The notes under the pieces are model-generated. The model was given only the letters and a program-made list of their open reading frames with translations, was not told the origin of the DNA and did not search any database. Positions 8,491 to 17,172 of a stretch of 64,000 nucleotides of DNA are shown one piece after another. Position numbers and translations under genes: made by a program. Numbering within the stretch: position 1 is the first letter of the stretch; each line of letters starts with the position of its first letter. The DNA comes from an uncultured Parafilimonas sp. (lineage in GTDB: Bacteria; Bacteroidota; Bacteroidia; Chitinophagales; Chitinophagaceae), in assembly GCA_903882935.1 (NCBI GenBank), contig CAIRZB010000071.1, forward strand, positions 1 through 64,000. Reading direction: 5' to 3'.

Positions 8491-8525
8491 ACCCAATAAA
8501 AACACCACCCGATAGTTGGGTGGTG
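8491..8525 (-). terminator. Intrinsic terminator facing the AraC gene
   Basis: Perfect 8-bp stem CACCACCC / GGGTGGTG with a 7-nt loop (8503-8525). Read on the minus strand it is followed by TTTTTATTGGG. It lies 275 nt beyond the AraC-family stop codon, the only minus-strand gene upstream of it. Confidence 0.65.
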
Positions 8526-8800
8526 CGAGAAAAAAATTAGAAGGTTAGCAACGGCAAAAATAGTAGCCACAAAAGATTTATACTAATAGACGGATTAGCT
8601 TTAAAAGGTTTAATTGACGCACAGAAAATATCAAATATACCGGTGCTTTTATACATAGCCAGTGATCCCTTAACACGAATTGAGGCCGTTTTATTGGTGG
8701 GCAGCATCAAATCATTCTACTGAACACTCTTGCAAATTAATACACAGGGTCTGAACCAAACAACGGACTGGGTTCAAAATGTTACGCAAAAAGTTCATAT
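8526..8800. other. Non-coding spacer downstream of the AraC gene
   Basis: No gene with a start codon is visible. A 61-codon stop-free stretch on the plus strand (8541-8723) has a protein-like hydrophobic pattern (IPVLLYIASDPLTRIEAVLLVG) but lacks any ATG or plausible ribosome site; it may be a gene remnant or chance. Confidence 0.3.
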
Positions 8801-9640
8801 TTACATAGACTGGCTGGGGGCTTTTCCAAACTTGGTTTTAAAAGCTGTGCTAAAATGAGCGTGGTTTTTGTACCCGGTTGCGGTGAATATTTGAGAGGGC
8901 TTTGAGGCACCTGATTCAAGCAGGCTTTTTGCCCTTTCAAGCCGTTGTTGTTTAAACCAATTGCCGGGCGTATCGTTAAATATTTCAACAAAATGCCGTT
9001 TAAAGGTGCTAAGGCTCATGTTACATAAAAAAGCCAGCTCGCTAACGCTTAGGTTATTGTATTTGTTGGCCTCCACGGTTTGTTTAAAAGAAAGGTTTTC
9101 GCCGTTTTTTAATCCTTGGCAAAGAAACGACAGAAATGCATCGCCATATTGGTCCAGAAGATAGGTCATTACCTCCTCAAACTTTAAAGCCAACATACTT
9201 TCTGAAAGCTTGGCATTGACTGTTGTTTTGTGCATTGACAAGGAGCTTACGAACATTTTAATAAATTCATCTTGTTCAAATACAAACCAAGGCTTAGGGC
9301 AGTCCGGTTTCAGGGTATTTAATGGCCGTGGCCCTCTTTTTACCAAAAAATCAGTAAGTCTTTGCCTGCTAAAGAAAAAAAGTATGCTGTTGTAATCTTC
9401 TGAGCCGCGGCCCCTGCCGGTAACCAAACAGTTGCCTTGGGCAATAACCAGTGCCTGTGTGCTGTCTATCCAAACCTCAGAATCGGCAAAATTCATTTCC
9501 TTATGCCCCTTAAGCAAAAAACTTATCACAAAATGCTCAAGCACTACTTTGTTCCTGCCAAGCATGCCTTCTAAATCAACTTCAACAACTTGTAGGCTTT
9601 TTGTTTCTTCGCCCAAAACAGTAACCGTTGTTTTTTGCAT
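8801..9640 (-). CDS. AraC-family transcriptional regulator
   Basis: 279 aa. The N-terminal ~130 residues are a cupin-like sensor (VISFLLKGHKEMNFADSEVWIDSTQALVIAQGNCLVTG). The C-terminal ~90 residues are a double helix-turn-helix of AraC type: NNLSVSELAFLCNMSLSTFKRHF and PSQIFTATGYKNHAHFSTAFKTKFG, the second matching the family signature. This ExsA-like Bacteroidota subgroup acts as dimeric activators responding to small ligands; the target here is unknown. Monocistronic, with the next plus-strand gene divergent 347 bp away. Another start is unlikely since the first ATG gives a complete sensor domain. Confidence 0.88.
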   Translation of the reverse strand: MQKTTVTVLGEETKSLQVVEVDLEGMLGRNKVVLEHFVISFLLKGHKEMNFADSEVWIDSTQALVIAQGNCLVTGRGRGSEDYNSILFFFSRQRLTDFLVKRGPRPLNTLKPDCPKPWFVFEQDEFIKMFVSSLSMHKTTVNAKLSESMLALKFEEVMTYLLDQYGDAFLSFLCQGLKNGENLSFKQTVEANKYNNLSVSELAFLCNMSLSTFKRHFVEIFNDTPGNWFKQQRLERAKSLLESGASKPSQIFTATGYKNHAHFSTAFKTKFGKAPSQSM

Positions 9641-9987
9641 ATGCGAGCGTATTTAGGGATTTATGTTGTTGGCACTGAAGTAAAAATAAGGTAAAGTATT
9701 TAAACTGTTGGTTCAAAATTGGTAACGTTTTTTAAATATTTGCATACAAGCTTATGTGTTGCTGGGTTAATTTGCTATAATTAAAATTTAGCCAATCGGC
9801 AACCCGCCAGGCCATTTATACCTTCCACTAAAAACTGTTCTACAAACTCCATTTGGCAATTTTACACCCATACCTACCCCCTGCTATTCAAAATTCACCA
9901 TTACGGCAACTCCTTTTGCATCAACCATAATAAATAACTACAGTGGTTTTCTTAGCACTAATTTTATGGTAGCCTTATCATCCACAT
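9641..9987. other. Divergent intergenic region
   Basis: 347 bp between the AraC gene (minus) and the beta-helix gene (plus). AT-rich, with no open frame of interest and no convincing tandem repeat or RNA structure. It must hold both promoters, but I could not place a good TTTG/TAnnTTTG pair. Confidence 0.5.
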
Positions 9988-12342
9988 ATGAAGAAAATTG
10001 TTGCCATACTCAACGCTTGCATTTTTTGTTTAATTACACTTTGTGCGCAGCAAAAAACATTGTATGTTTCCCCAGCGGGTAGTGACGCATACGCGGGCAC
10101 ATTAACCCTGCCATTTAAAACCATCGCCTGTGCGTTGGCCCACGTGGCAACGTTACCCCAAAACAACATCAGCATACTGTTGAGGAAGGGTACCTACCGC
10201 CTTGATACAACCTTGGTTGTTACTCCGGGGCTGCTCCAAAACCATTCGTTAACCATTGCCCCTTTCAACAATGAAAAGGTAACCATCAGCGGTGGGCGTA
10301 AAATAAACCCTGTTTGGAAAGTATACAAAGGGGCAATACGCCAGGCATTTATTGGTAAGGGTTTACCAATGGACGGATTATTCTGTAATGGCCATAATTT
10401 ACCTCTGGCCCGCTATCCCAATTACGATTCATCGGCCAGGGTTTTTAACGGTACGGCGGCCGATGCCATAAGCCCGCAGCGGGTTAAAACTTGGTCTAGC
10501 CCCTATGGCGGCCTTGTGCATGCCTTGCATAGTGGCGAGTGGGGCAGTTTTGATTACCGTATTACAGGTGTTGACTCGGCAGGGCGTTTAACATTAAACG
10601 GCGGGTGGCAAATGGCCAGGCCCGCGCCCATGCACCCCGAGTACCGTTTTGTGGAAAACATTTTTGAAGAGTTGGATGCCCCTGGCGAATGGTTTTACAA
10701 CGCAAAAGAAGGTATATTGTACCTATACCCGCCTAACAATGTAGCATTAAAAACAGCGGTTTTTGAATACAGCGCACTGGATAACTTGATTGTGCTTAAC
10801 GGCACAGCAGCCAACCCTGTAAACAAGGTAACCATAAACGGCATAACCTTTACTGAAACCAAGCGCACTTTTATGCAAACCAAAGAGATATTGTTACGCA
10901 GCGACTGGGCCATATACCGGGGTGGCGCTGTTTTATTAAATGGCACTGAGCATGTTACCATACAAAACTGCCAATTTAAAGCACTTGGCAGCAATGCCAT
11001 TTTTGTAAGCAATTACAACCGCAATAGCACCATTGCCGGTAATGAAATATATGGGATAGGGGCAAGTGCTATTTGTTTTGTTGGCAGTGCCACCGCAGTG
11101 CGTTCGCCGGCATTTGGGTATGAAAAATTTGTGCCGCTGGCGGATATGGATATGCAGCCCGGGCCTAAGTCAACAGAATACCCGGCGCAATGCACCGCCT
11201 TTAATAACCTGATACATGATATTGGCAACATAGAAAAACAATCAGCCGGGGTTGATATTGACATGGCCTTGAAAATAACTGTTAGCCACAACACTATTTA
11301 CAATGTGCCACGCTCTGGCATTAACATTGGGGATGGTTGCTGGGGTGGGCACATGGTTGAGTACAACAACGTTTTTAACACCGTGCAGGAAACAGGCGAC
11401 CACGGGGCCTTCAACTCCTGGGGTAGGGACAGATTTTGGCTGCCGCGTGTGGAAGATGTTGATTCTATTGTCAATACTTACCCTACGCTACCTTTTTTAG
11501 ATGCAGTAGAACCAATTACACTCCGCAACAACCTTTTTTATTGCACCCACGGCTGGGATATTGACCTTGACGACGGCAGCAGCAATTACCATATTTACAA
11601 CAACCTTTGCCTGAATGGAGGTTTAAAGCTACGGGAAGGTTTTGGCCGGGTGGTGGAGAACAATATAATGGTTAATAACTCCTTCCACCCCCATGTGTGG
11701 TATATTAACAGCAATGATGTTTTCAGGCACAACATCGTTTGCGCTAATTATGCCCCAATCGGTATTAGAAACTGGGGCAGGGAAGTGGATAGCAATTTTT
11801 TTATGCTTAAAACATCCCTTGCCAAGGCGCAAAAAAACAATACCGATAAAAACAGCCGGTACGGTAACCCACAGTTCAATAACCCGGCTGTTAATAATTA
11901 TTCAGTGCTAGGTGCCTCACCAGCCTTAGAAATTGGCTTTAAGAATTTTTCGATGGATGCGTTCGGTGTAGTTAGCGCGGCGCTTAAAGCGAAGGCTGCC
12001 AAGGTACCAACGCCAGGGTTAAAGGTTATTATGGAATTAAAAAAAGGCGAAACCGTTGAATGGCTGGGTGCAAATATTAAAAACATTGAAGGTTTGGGCG
12101 AGCGGTCAGCCACCGGCTTGTTTGATGAAAATGGGGTATTAGTTGTTCGTGTTGCTGACGGAACTTTGGCCCAAAAAAGCGGTTTACAGGCAAGGGATGT
12201 GATACGTACGATAAACACCCAACCGGTTAACAATGTGGCGGAGTTTTTAGCAGCCATACAGGGGGTAAACTGGCAAGGTACCGCAAAGGCTACTATTGTG
12301 CGAAACCAACAGGAGCAATTTATTACGTTGGTGCTGAAATAG
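9988..12342 (+). CDS. Secreted right-handed beta-helix protein with C-terminal PDZ domain
   Basis: 784 aa. Signal peptide MKKIVAILNACIFCLITLCAQ. The mature start KTLYVSPAGSDAYAGTLTLPFKTI is the DUF1565/pectate-lyase-like opening. The centre is a parallel beta-helix of repeated N.I......I.....N turns, with a conserved-looking patch SGINIGDGCWGGHMVEYNNVF ... TGDHGAFNSWGRDRFW that should form the active cleft. The last ~85 residues (GLFDENGVLVVRVADGTLAQKSGLQARDVIRTINTQPVN) are a PDZ domain. Such proteins in Bacteroidota act on polysaccharides (lyases or hydrolases of the GH120/GH141 type of fold), but I cannot assign the reaction. No SusCD pair is nearby, so it is not in an obvious utilisation locus. 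Confidence 0.85.
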   Translation: MKKIVAILNACIFCLITLCAQQKTLYVSPAGSDAYAGTLTLPFKTIACALAHVATLPQNNISILLRKGTYRLDTTLVVTPGLLQNHSLTIAPFNNEKVTISGGRKINPVWKVYKGAIRQAFIGKGLPMDGLFCNGHNLPLARYPNYDSSARVFNGTAADAISPQRVKTWSSPYGGLVHALHSGEWGSFDYRITGVDSAGRLTLNGGWQMARPAPMHPEYRFVENIFEELDAPGEWFYNAKEGILYLYPPNNVALKTAVFEYSALDNLIVLNGTAANPVNKVTINGITFTETKRTFMQTKEILLRSDWAIYRGGAVLLNGTEHVTIQNCQFKALGSNAIFVSNYNRNSTIAGNEIYGIGASAICFVGSATAVRSPAFGYEKFVPLADMDMQPGPKSTEYPAQCTAFNNLIHDIGNIEKQSAGVDIDMALKITVSHNTIYNVPRSGINIGDGCWGGHMVEYNNVFNTVQETGDHGAFNSWGRDRFWLPRVEDVDSIVNTYPTLPFLDAVEPITLRNNLFYCTHGWDIDLDDGSSNYHIYNNLCLNGGLKLREGFGRVVENNIMVNNSFHPHVWYINSNDVFRHNIVCANYAPIGIRNWGREVDSNFFMLKTSLAKAQKNNTDKNSRYGNPQFNNPAVNNYSVLGASPALEIGFKNFSMDAFGVVSAALKAKAAKVPTPGLKVIMELKKGETVEWLGANIKNIEGLGERSATGLFDENGVLVVRVADGTLAQKSGLQARDVIRTINTQPVNNVAEFLAAIQGVNWQGTAKATIVRNQQEQFITLVLK

Positions 12343-12399
12343 CAGCATGTAATAAACCCCACAGAATTAACTCTATATTGCGTTTACAATATAATTGTC

Positions 12400-12975
12400 A
12401 TGCTTTTCCATTTCAAAGATAAATTACCCCAATTAAACCATTACTGGGATAAGTATTTGGAATTTCAAAAACGCATAGACGTGCCCGCAAAAACTGTATT
12501 GTTGAAAGAAGGCACGGTTTCTGGTAACTATATTTTTTTGGAGAAGGGCTGCATACGCGCTTATATTAACAATAACGGTGTTGAAAAAACGGTTCAGTTT
12601 TTCTTTGAAAACGAAGGGTTGGCCTCATTGGAAAGTTTTTTGGAAAATACGCCAAGCCTGTTAACCGTTGAAACAATAGAATCCTCCATTGTTTATTTAT
12701 TACCCAAAAAGTTTGTAAATAAATTGATGGCCGATTTGGGCAGCGAGCCTGGCTTTGTGAATATGATTATAAAAATGATGGCCGAAAGGCAAATACATTA
12801 CATGAATGAATTTGTTTCGTTTATAAGAGACACGCCCGAGCAACGCTACCTAAATCTACTACACAAAAAACCTCATATCATCCAACGCGTACCCCAGCAT
12901 TACATAGCCTCTTACCTAGGCATTTCAAGGGTGCATTTAAGCCGCATAAAAAGTGCCCTTACGCGAAAAAAATAA
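12400..12975 (+). CDS. Crp/Fnr-family transcriptional regulator
   Basis: 191 aa. Residues 1-120 are a cyclic-nucleotide-binding type beta-roll (VLLKEGTVSGNYIFLEKGCIRAYINNNG), and residues 140-191 a winged helix with PEQRYLNLLHKKPHIIQRVPQHYIASYLGISRVHLSRIKSAL. The phosphate-binding motif of true cAMP receptors is not evident, as in most Bacteroidota Crp-like proteins, so the effector is unknown. It lies just upstream of the oxidoreductase gene on the same strand and may control it. Confidence 0.88.
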   Translation: MLFHFKDKLPQLNHYWDKYLEFQKRIDVPAKTVLLKEGTVSGNYIFLEKGCIRAYINNNGVEKTVQFFFENEGLASLESFLENTPSLLTVETIESSIVYLLPKKFVNKLMADLGSEPGFVNMIIKMMAERQIHYMNEFVSFIRDTPEQRYLNLLHKKPHIIQRVPQHYIASYLGISRVHLSRIKSALTRKK

Positions 12976-13027
12976 CAGCTTATATATTTTTGTAACAAAT
13001 GTTATCGTGCAGGGCCTGTCCCGGTTA

Positions 13028-13035
13028 TAGTTTTG
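13028..13035 (+). promoter_or_regulatory. Candidate -7 box of the oxidoreductase gene
   Basis: TAGTTTTG matches TAnnTTTG and lies 18 nt upstream of the chosen start. No good TTTG was found at the ideal -33 distance, so only the -7 element is claimed. Confidence 0.35.
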
Positions 13036-13053
13036 TGTTTACAAAGCAAAAAA

Positions 13054-14025
13054 ATGAAGGCAGCAGTTTTATACCCAAATGACGGATTACCCATATACAC
13101 CGATTTTACAGAGCCGGCAATTAGAAACAACCGAGAACTATTGGTATTTGTAAAAGCAGTTGCAATAAAGCACCTGGATAAAAGCAGGGCGGCGGGCAAA
13201 CATTATTCAAGTGATGATGCAAAAGAAACAGGCCGGGTGATTGGCGGCGATGGCGTTTGCCTGCTTGACGATGGCACAAGGGTGTATGGCATGGGCGTTA
13301 GCGGTATGTTGGCTGAAAAAGCTGTAATTGAAAAACATAGGATGGTACTGATACCCCGAGGGTTGGATGATTCAACGGCAGCTGCGCTACCGAACGCAGT
13401 GATAGGTGCTGCTATGGGCCTGCGCTTTAAGGCAAACATACAACCCGGTGACAATGTGTTGATTAACGGAGCCACTGGTTTTACCGGCAGGGTAGCCGTG
13501 CAAATAGCAAAGTATTATGGTGCCAAAAAGGTAATTGTAACTGGCAGGAACCCACAATCGCTAAAAGAGTTATTGGCCTTGGGTGCCGACGAGATTATTT
13601 CTCTAAAACAGACCGACGAACAATTTATCGCTCAATTAAAAGAAGCATATAGTGCTTCGCCAGTTGACATAATTATTGATTATTTGTGGGGGCATACGGC
13701 CGAAATGATATTGGCCAGTTTAAAAGGCAACGGCAGTTTTACCCACAAAACAAGGTATGTTTCTGTGGGCAGCATAACGGGCGATGTAATACAGTTGTCG
13801 GCGGCAAATTTAAGAAGTGTGGATTTGCAATTAACAGGCTCTGGTTTGGGTAGTTGGTCCAAAGGCCAGGTAGGCCAATTGTTCACCGAAATACTGCCAG
13901 AAATGTTTCAGCTTGCAGCAGATAGAAAATTGAAAGTAGACACTGTTGAAGTTAGCTTAAAAGATATTGCAAGCCTCTGGAACGTGGATGTGCCCGATGG
14001 TAAGCGGTTGGTTGTTACCATTTAA
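13054..14025 (+). CDS. Zinc-independent medium-chain quinone-oxidoreductase-like dehydrogenase
   Basis: 323 aa from the ATG giving MKAAVLYPNDGLPIY, the normal opening of the quinone-reductase group; an ATG seven codons upstream (13033) is in frame but adds only a polar tail. The Rossmann motif is GATGFTGRVAVQIAKYYGAKKVIVTGR, and no zinc-ligand set is visible, so this is the zinc-free NADPH branch that reduces quinones or enones. It follows a Crp/Fnr regulator by 78 nt and is probably regulated with it. Confidence 0.85.
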   Translation: MKAAVLYPNDGLPIYTDFTEPAIRNNRELLVFVKAVAIKHLDKSRAAGKHYSSDDAKETGRVIGGDGVCLLDDGTRVYGMGVSGMLAEKAVIEKHRMVLIPRGLDDSTAAALPNAVIGAAMGLRFKANIQPGDNVLINGATGFTGRVAVQIAKYYGAKKVIVTGRNPQSLKELLALGADEIISLKQTDEQFIAQLKEAYSASPVDIIIDYLWGHTAEMILASLKGNGSFTHKTRYVSVGSITGDVIQLSAANLRSVDLQLTGSGLGSWSKGQVGQLFTEILPEMFQLAADRKLKVDTVEVSLKDIASLWNVDVPDGKRLVVTI

Positions 14026-14080
14026 AGATAGGCCTTACGACCGTTAAGAAACTTGCTTGACTTTTAGGTTAAACTAACTT

Positions 14081-14866
14081 TTATGCTGGATGCGCTCTAA
14101 TGTCGTTTTTGCTAATATCCAAGCCTTTTATCTGCAAACTATACTCCCTTGGCAGTAATGCTTTTTTAATCATTCCATCCAACTTTAGTACCCGACAGAA
14201 CTTATACGCTTGTACAACCGGCCAAAGCCACGGTATGTTATTAAGCAAAAGCAACCTGCTTACACAAGCAGGCAGCAATAATACCTGCACTTGCTTTAAC
14301 AATAAATAACGTGCAAGCCCAAGGTGCTTTTTGTATTGTTGGTACAGATGCGTTGTTAGGTTGCTGCACGTTAGGTTTTGTTGTAAGTGCTGCGCACGCA
14401 TTACAAACCATTCGTTAAGGGTAGTTGGCAACCCCTCTATCCCCATACGAGCGCCGATTGCATAGAACACCGCAAATGTTTCCTCTTTTTCTGCGTACGT
14501 TAATTTTCGGTCAAGCAGTTCAAACGAGCGGATGGAATAATCAACCAGCATAAACAGCACATCCCTGTAGGCCCAGGCCGGAATTTGAGTGCCGCGCTGT
14601 TCTTCCACGGCTTTGTGTATGGCTGTAATACTGTCAATGGCCGCCATCGCTTTTTTATAGTCAGAAAATACTATTTTTTGCGCGTACACCACTGTTGAGA
14701 AGAGCCTTGCGAGTGGCGCTGCGGGCAGCCGGCCTGTAAAGTATAGCCAGTCAACCGCTTTGTTTAAGGCAAACTCTGCTGAGGCACCTGCAAACACGAA
14801 CAACACGGTGTCGGCACTGCCCCAAATTTTTCGCACAATGTTTTTTGGTGGTACAAAAGGTTGCAT
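14081..14866 (-). CDS. Oxygenase MpaB/DUF2236-like protein
   Basis: 261 aa from the ATG 4 nt after the DUF2809 stop; an upstream ATG at 14902 would overlap that gene by 32 nt. All-helical pattern with IWGSADTVLFVFAGASAEFAL, LARLFSTVVYAQKIVFSDY, AAIDSITAIHKAVEEQRGT and AYRDVLFMLVDYSIRSFE, the order seen in MpaB/latex-clearing-protein relatives that bind haem. The H in ITAIHKAVEEQRG matches the expected H of the family motif; the second ligand is not certain. Substrate unknown. Likely co-translated with the DUF2809 gene. Confidence 0.7.
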   Translation of the reverse strand: MQPFVPPKNIVRKIWGSADTVLFVFAGASAEFALNKAVDWLYFTGRLPAAPLARLFSTVVYAQKIVFSDYKKAMAAIDSITAIHKAVEEQRGTQIPAWAYRDVLFMLVDYSIRSFELLDRKLTYAEKEETFAVFYAIGARMGIEGLPTTLNEWFVMRAQHLQQNLTCSNLTTHLYQQYKKHLGLARYLLLKQVQVLLLPACVSRLLLLNNIPWLWPVVQAYKFCRVLKLDGMIKKALLPREYSLQIKGLDISKNDIRAHPA

Positions 14867-14870
14867 GGGT

Positions 14871-15296
14871 TTAAGGGTTAACCGGGTTATGCGTTTGGGC
14901 ATCGGGTAATTTTTTTCTTCGCCAAATCCCCTGGGTTAACCTTTCAATGGCAACGGTTAATAAAATGCCCAGGGTGTACATCAACATATCCATCCATGAG
15001 AATGAATTACCCAATAAAATATTCGCCCATGCCGCATTTTTTAGCCCAAGGTGGTTGACCAACTTTAAATATTGCGACACCTCCACCACATAGGCGAAAA
15101 AAAGCGTCGCTATGGCTGCCGTATTAACTGGCAAGGCGAAAAGGGATTTAACAAAGCAATATATAAGTATAACCTCTAAAAAATCGCCGCCGAATGGACG
15201 GATGTATTTATCATGCATACATGTGCCGATGAAAACCTCTATGGCAAACAACAGAACGGTTAACAGGCAATAGGTTTTACTGAATAGTATTTTCAT
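14871..15296 (-). CDS. DUF2809 membrane protein
   Basis: 141 aa, four membrane helices. Contains the family hallmark DKYIRPFGGDFLEVILIYCFVKSLF (residues 29-53) and EVSQYLKLVNHLGL, typical of DUF2809 (VanZ-like inner-membrane proteins of unknown role). The C terminus is a basic cytoplasmic tail. It forms a close pair with the MpaB-like gene downstream. Confidence 0.85.
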   Translation of the reverse strand: MKILFSKTYCLLTVLLFAIEVFIGTCMHDKYIRPFGGDFLEVILIYCFVKSLFALPVNTAAIATLFFAYVVEVSQYLKLVNHLGLKNAAWANILLGNSFSWMDMLMYTLGILLTVAIERLTQGIWRRKKLPDAQTHNPVNP

Positions 15297-15410
15297 TTAT
15301 AAAAGCACTTTGAAATACAAAGTAATGTAAAAATTTTGTAACCTCAAAAATTGGGTTACAGTAGCTCTGGTGAATTTGATTTGCTGTGCCTAAGTAAAAA
15401 TGCCGGTTTC

Positions 15411-15554
15411 AGCTGCCCCGCTCACTTAGGGCGGGGATAATGGCAATGCGCTAGCACCCTATCGGCTTCAGCTCAGTTATGGGAGTTGGTAACTGGGCTA
15501 AAGCCCAGGCAAACGGAAGGCGCTCTATCTCCGCCCAAAAGGACCGGGGCAACT
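15411..15554. repeat. Structured REP-like intergenic element
   Basis: The spacer 15297-15626 has no gene. Within it, AGCTGCCCCGCTC (15411-15423) and GGACCGGGGCAACT (15541-15554) are inverted copies (about 11 of 13) that bracket ~145 bp. Inside are a CCCCGC/GCGGGG hairpin (15416-15436) and the palindrome CTGGGCTAAAGCCCAG (15493-15508). The block is richer in G+C than its flanks. It resembles REP/BIME-type elements. Confidence 0.5.
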
Positions 15555-15626
15555 AAATAAACCTATTTTGTGTTTTTACAAAAGATAATTGCGAATTGAT
15601 TGTAAGAAGTGCTGTATCAGATGGCG

Positions 15627-16328
15627 TTAAATATTGCCAGTGCTGGGGCTGTTTTGCTGTTTCACTACCAACCGCCTTATTACCACCAAATGGCAAAACA
15701 ATACCAAGGGCACAATAAAACCCGGTAGTAAAACAAACGGAAAATATAGTATGGCTATAGTGGGTTGGTCGAAAGCAAGCCGCTGGAATGGGAATGGAGC
15801 GGAGAGAATTGCGCGGGCAACTACGTTTAGTAAAAGTGCAAGGCACAAAAAATTCCAAGCAATAATCAGCCCTTTGTTCATTTGCTTTTTAATAAAACCA
15901 AAGTAATAAATAAAAGGGGCCGAGAGGCCGGAAAGAATATCCACGTTGCCGCCTTCAAACGTGATAATTTTAGGTACTGTTTTATATAGAAATAATGAAA
16001 ATAACACAAGTTCTACCGGTATGCGTACAATGTGGATAAGCGTTAATGTTTTTGTGTCCAAGCCATCAATAAACTGCTTTCCTTTTTTACTTACAAAGAG
16101 TAAAACAATTAACATAACCGGCGGCAATACCAATAGCATAAACCGCGGCGGGGTTGCGTTTGACACTGCATAAAAACCAGACAGCCCGATGAGTGATTGG
16201 ATAACAATCCAGGCCGTTATAACAATCAACACTGTTTTTTGCTTATTGGCCGCTTTATTAAAAAGTAAAACAGTTAGCAATACCGTAAACCCAAAAACGA
16301 TGCTGATAAAAACTGGTACATTTTCCAT
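15627..16328 (-). CDS. Hypothetical seven-TM membrane protein
   Basis: 233 aa from MENVPVFISIVFG (an ATG seven codons earlier exists). About seven hydrophobic helices: VPVFISIVFGFTVLLTVLLF, VLIVITAWIVIQSLIGLSGFY, FMLLVLPPVMLIVLLFV, IPVELVLFSLFLY, APFIYYFGF, IIAWNFLCLALLLNVVA and FPFVLLPGFIVPLVLFCHLVVI. No catalytic motif or known family recognised. Divergent signals are absent; it lies 77 nt downstream of a Crp/Fnr gene on the same strand and may be its partner. Confidence 0.7.
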   Translation of the reverse strand: MENVPVFISIVFGFTVLLTVLLFNKAANKQKTVLIVITAWIVIQSLIGLSGFYAVSNATPPRFMLLVLPPVMLIVLLFVSKKGKQFIDGLDTKTLTLIHIVRIPVELVLFSLFLYKTVPKIITFEGGNVDILSGLSAPFIYYFGFIKKQMNKGLIIAWNFLCLALLLNVVARAILSAPFPFQRLAFDQPTIAILYFPFVLLPGFIVPLVLFCHLVVIRRLVVKQQNSPSTGNI

Positions 16329-16405
16329 TGCTTTATATTTATACAACAAAGGAAGGTGGATATATTTTTGCAGTGCTTGCCAATTGGCAAGAAATATGAA
16401 CTGTG

Positions 16406-16987
16406 TTATTTTTTAAGGTACTCCCTTCTAATCCGGCTTAAGGAAGTATCGGTTATACCAAGGTAAGAAGCAATATGTTTCAACTGAGCGTATTGGAATA
16501 TTTCAGGGCTACTATCCATCAAGTTTATATACCGCACTTCTGCAGTCTCGTTTATCAGCGATAATGTCCGTTGTTTTAATGCAACAAACCCGTGTACTAG
16601 CATAGCCCGCCCAAACTCCCTAAATTCGGGTATGCTATGAAAAAGCATGTTCAATTGGCTGAAAGTAATAGCATAGCCTTTACAATCGGTGATGGCCTGA
16701 ATATTTTCCTTTGAGCGTGTATGGCTGAAGAAAGACGACACCTCAAACACCATTTGTTTTTTTGCATAAAACCCGGTGGTTACTTCGTTGCCATCCGTAT
16801 CAAAAGTAAAAGCGCGCATAAAGCCTTCCTCCAAAAACATATAGTGGTTACTGTTTGCGCCTTCTTTAAGAAAAAAGCCGTTTTTGGGTATTTCCATTTC
16901 CTCAAAATGTTCAGCAATATCAACAACTGTTTGCCTTGCGGCGGGCAGGTTGCGCTGAATGAATAGTATAAGAGATTGTTTATCCAT
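16406..16987 (-). CDS. Crp/Fnr-family transcriptional regulator
   Basis: 193 aa. Beta-roll domain (NGFFLKEGANSNHYMFLEEGFMRAFTFDTDGNEVTTGFY) followed by a long helix and winged helix (AEVRYINLMDSSPEIFQYAQLKHIASYLGITDTSLSRIRREYL). Same subfamily as the other Crp/Fnr gene in this window but clearly diverged. Effector unknown. Probably first gene of a pair with the downstream membrane protein. Confidence 0.88.
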   Translation of the reverse strand: MDKQSLILFIQRNLPAARQTVVDIAEHFEEMEIPKNGFFLKEGANSNHYMFLEEGFMRAFTFDTDGNEVTTGFYAKKQMVFEVSSFFSHTRSKENIQAITDCKGYAITFSQLNMLFHSIPEFREFGRAMLVHGFVALKQRTLSLINETAEVRYINLMDSSPEIFQYAQLKHIASYLGITDTSLSRIRREYLKK

Positions 16988-17172
16988 TGTAGGCTGCTGT
17001 TATTATAGTAAGCAATGTAGCAAAGTATCAGCGTTCATTTAGAGAATTACAACGAAATAAAGCCCAAACCTTACCATAATAAGCTAAATAATTTAGTATA
17101 TTGCAGGGTGTTAAACAGTCAACCCATAAACTCTCAAACATTCAAACCCAAAACATAAAACCTTCAAACATT

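Noticed and set aside
8541-8723. 61-codon stop-free stretch with protein-like pattern
   Set aside because: No start codon or ribosome site, no recognised homology; kept only as a remark on possible gene remnant.
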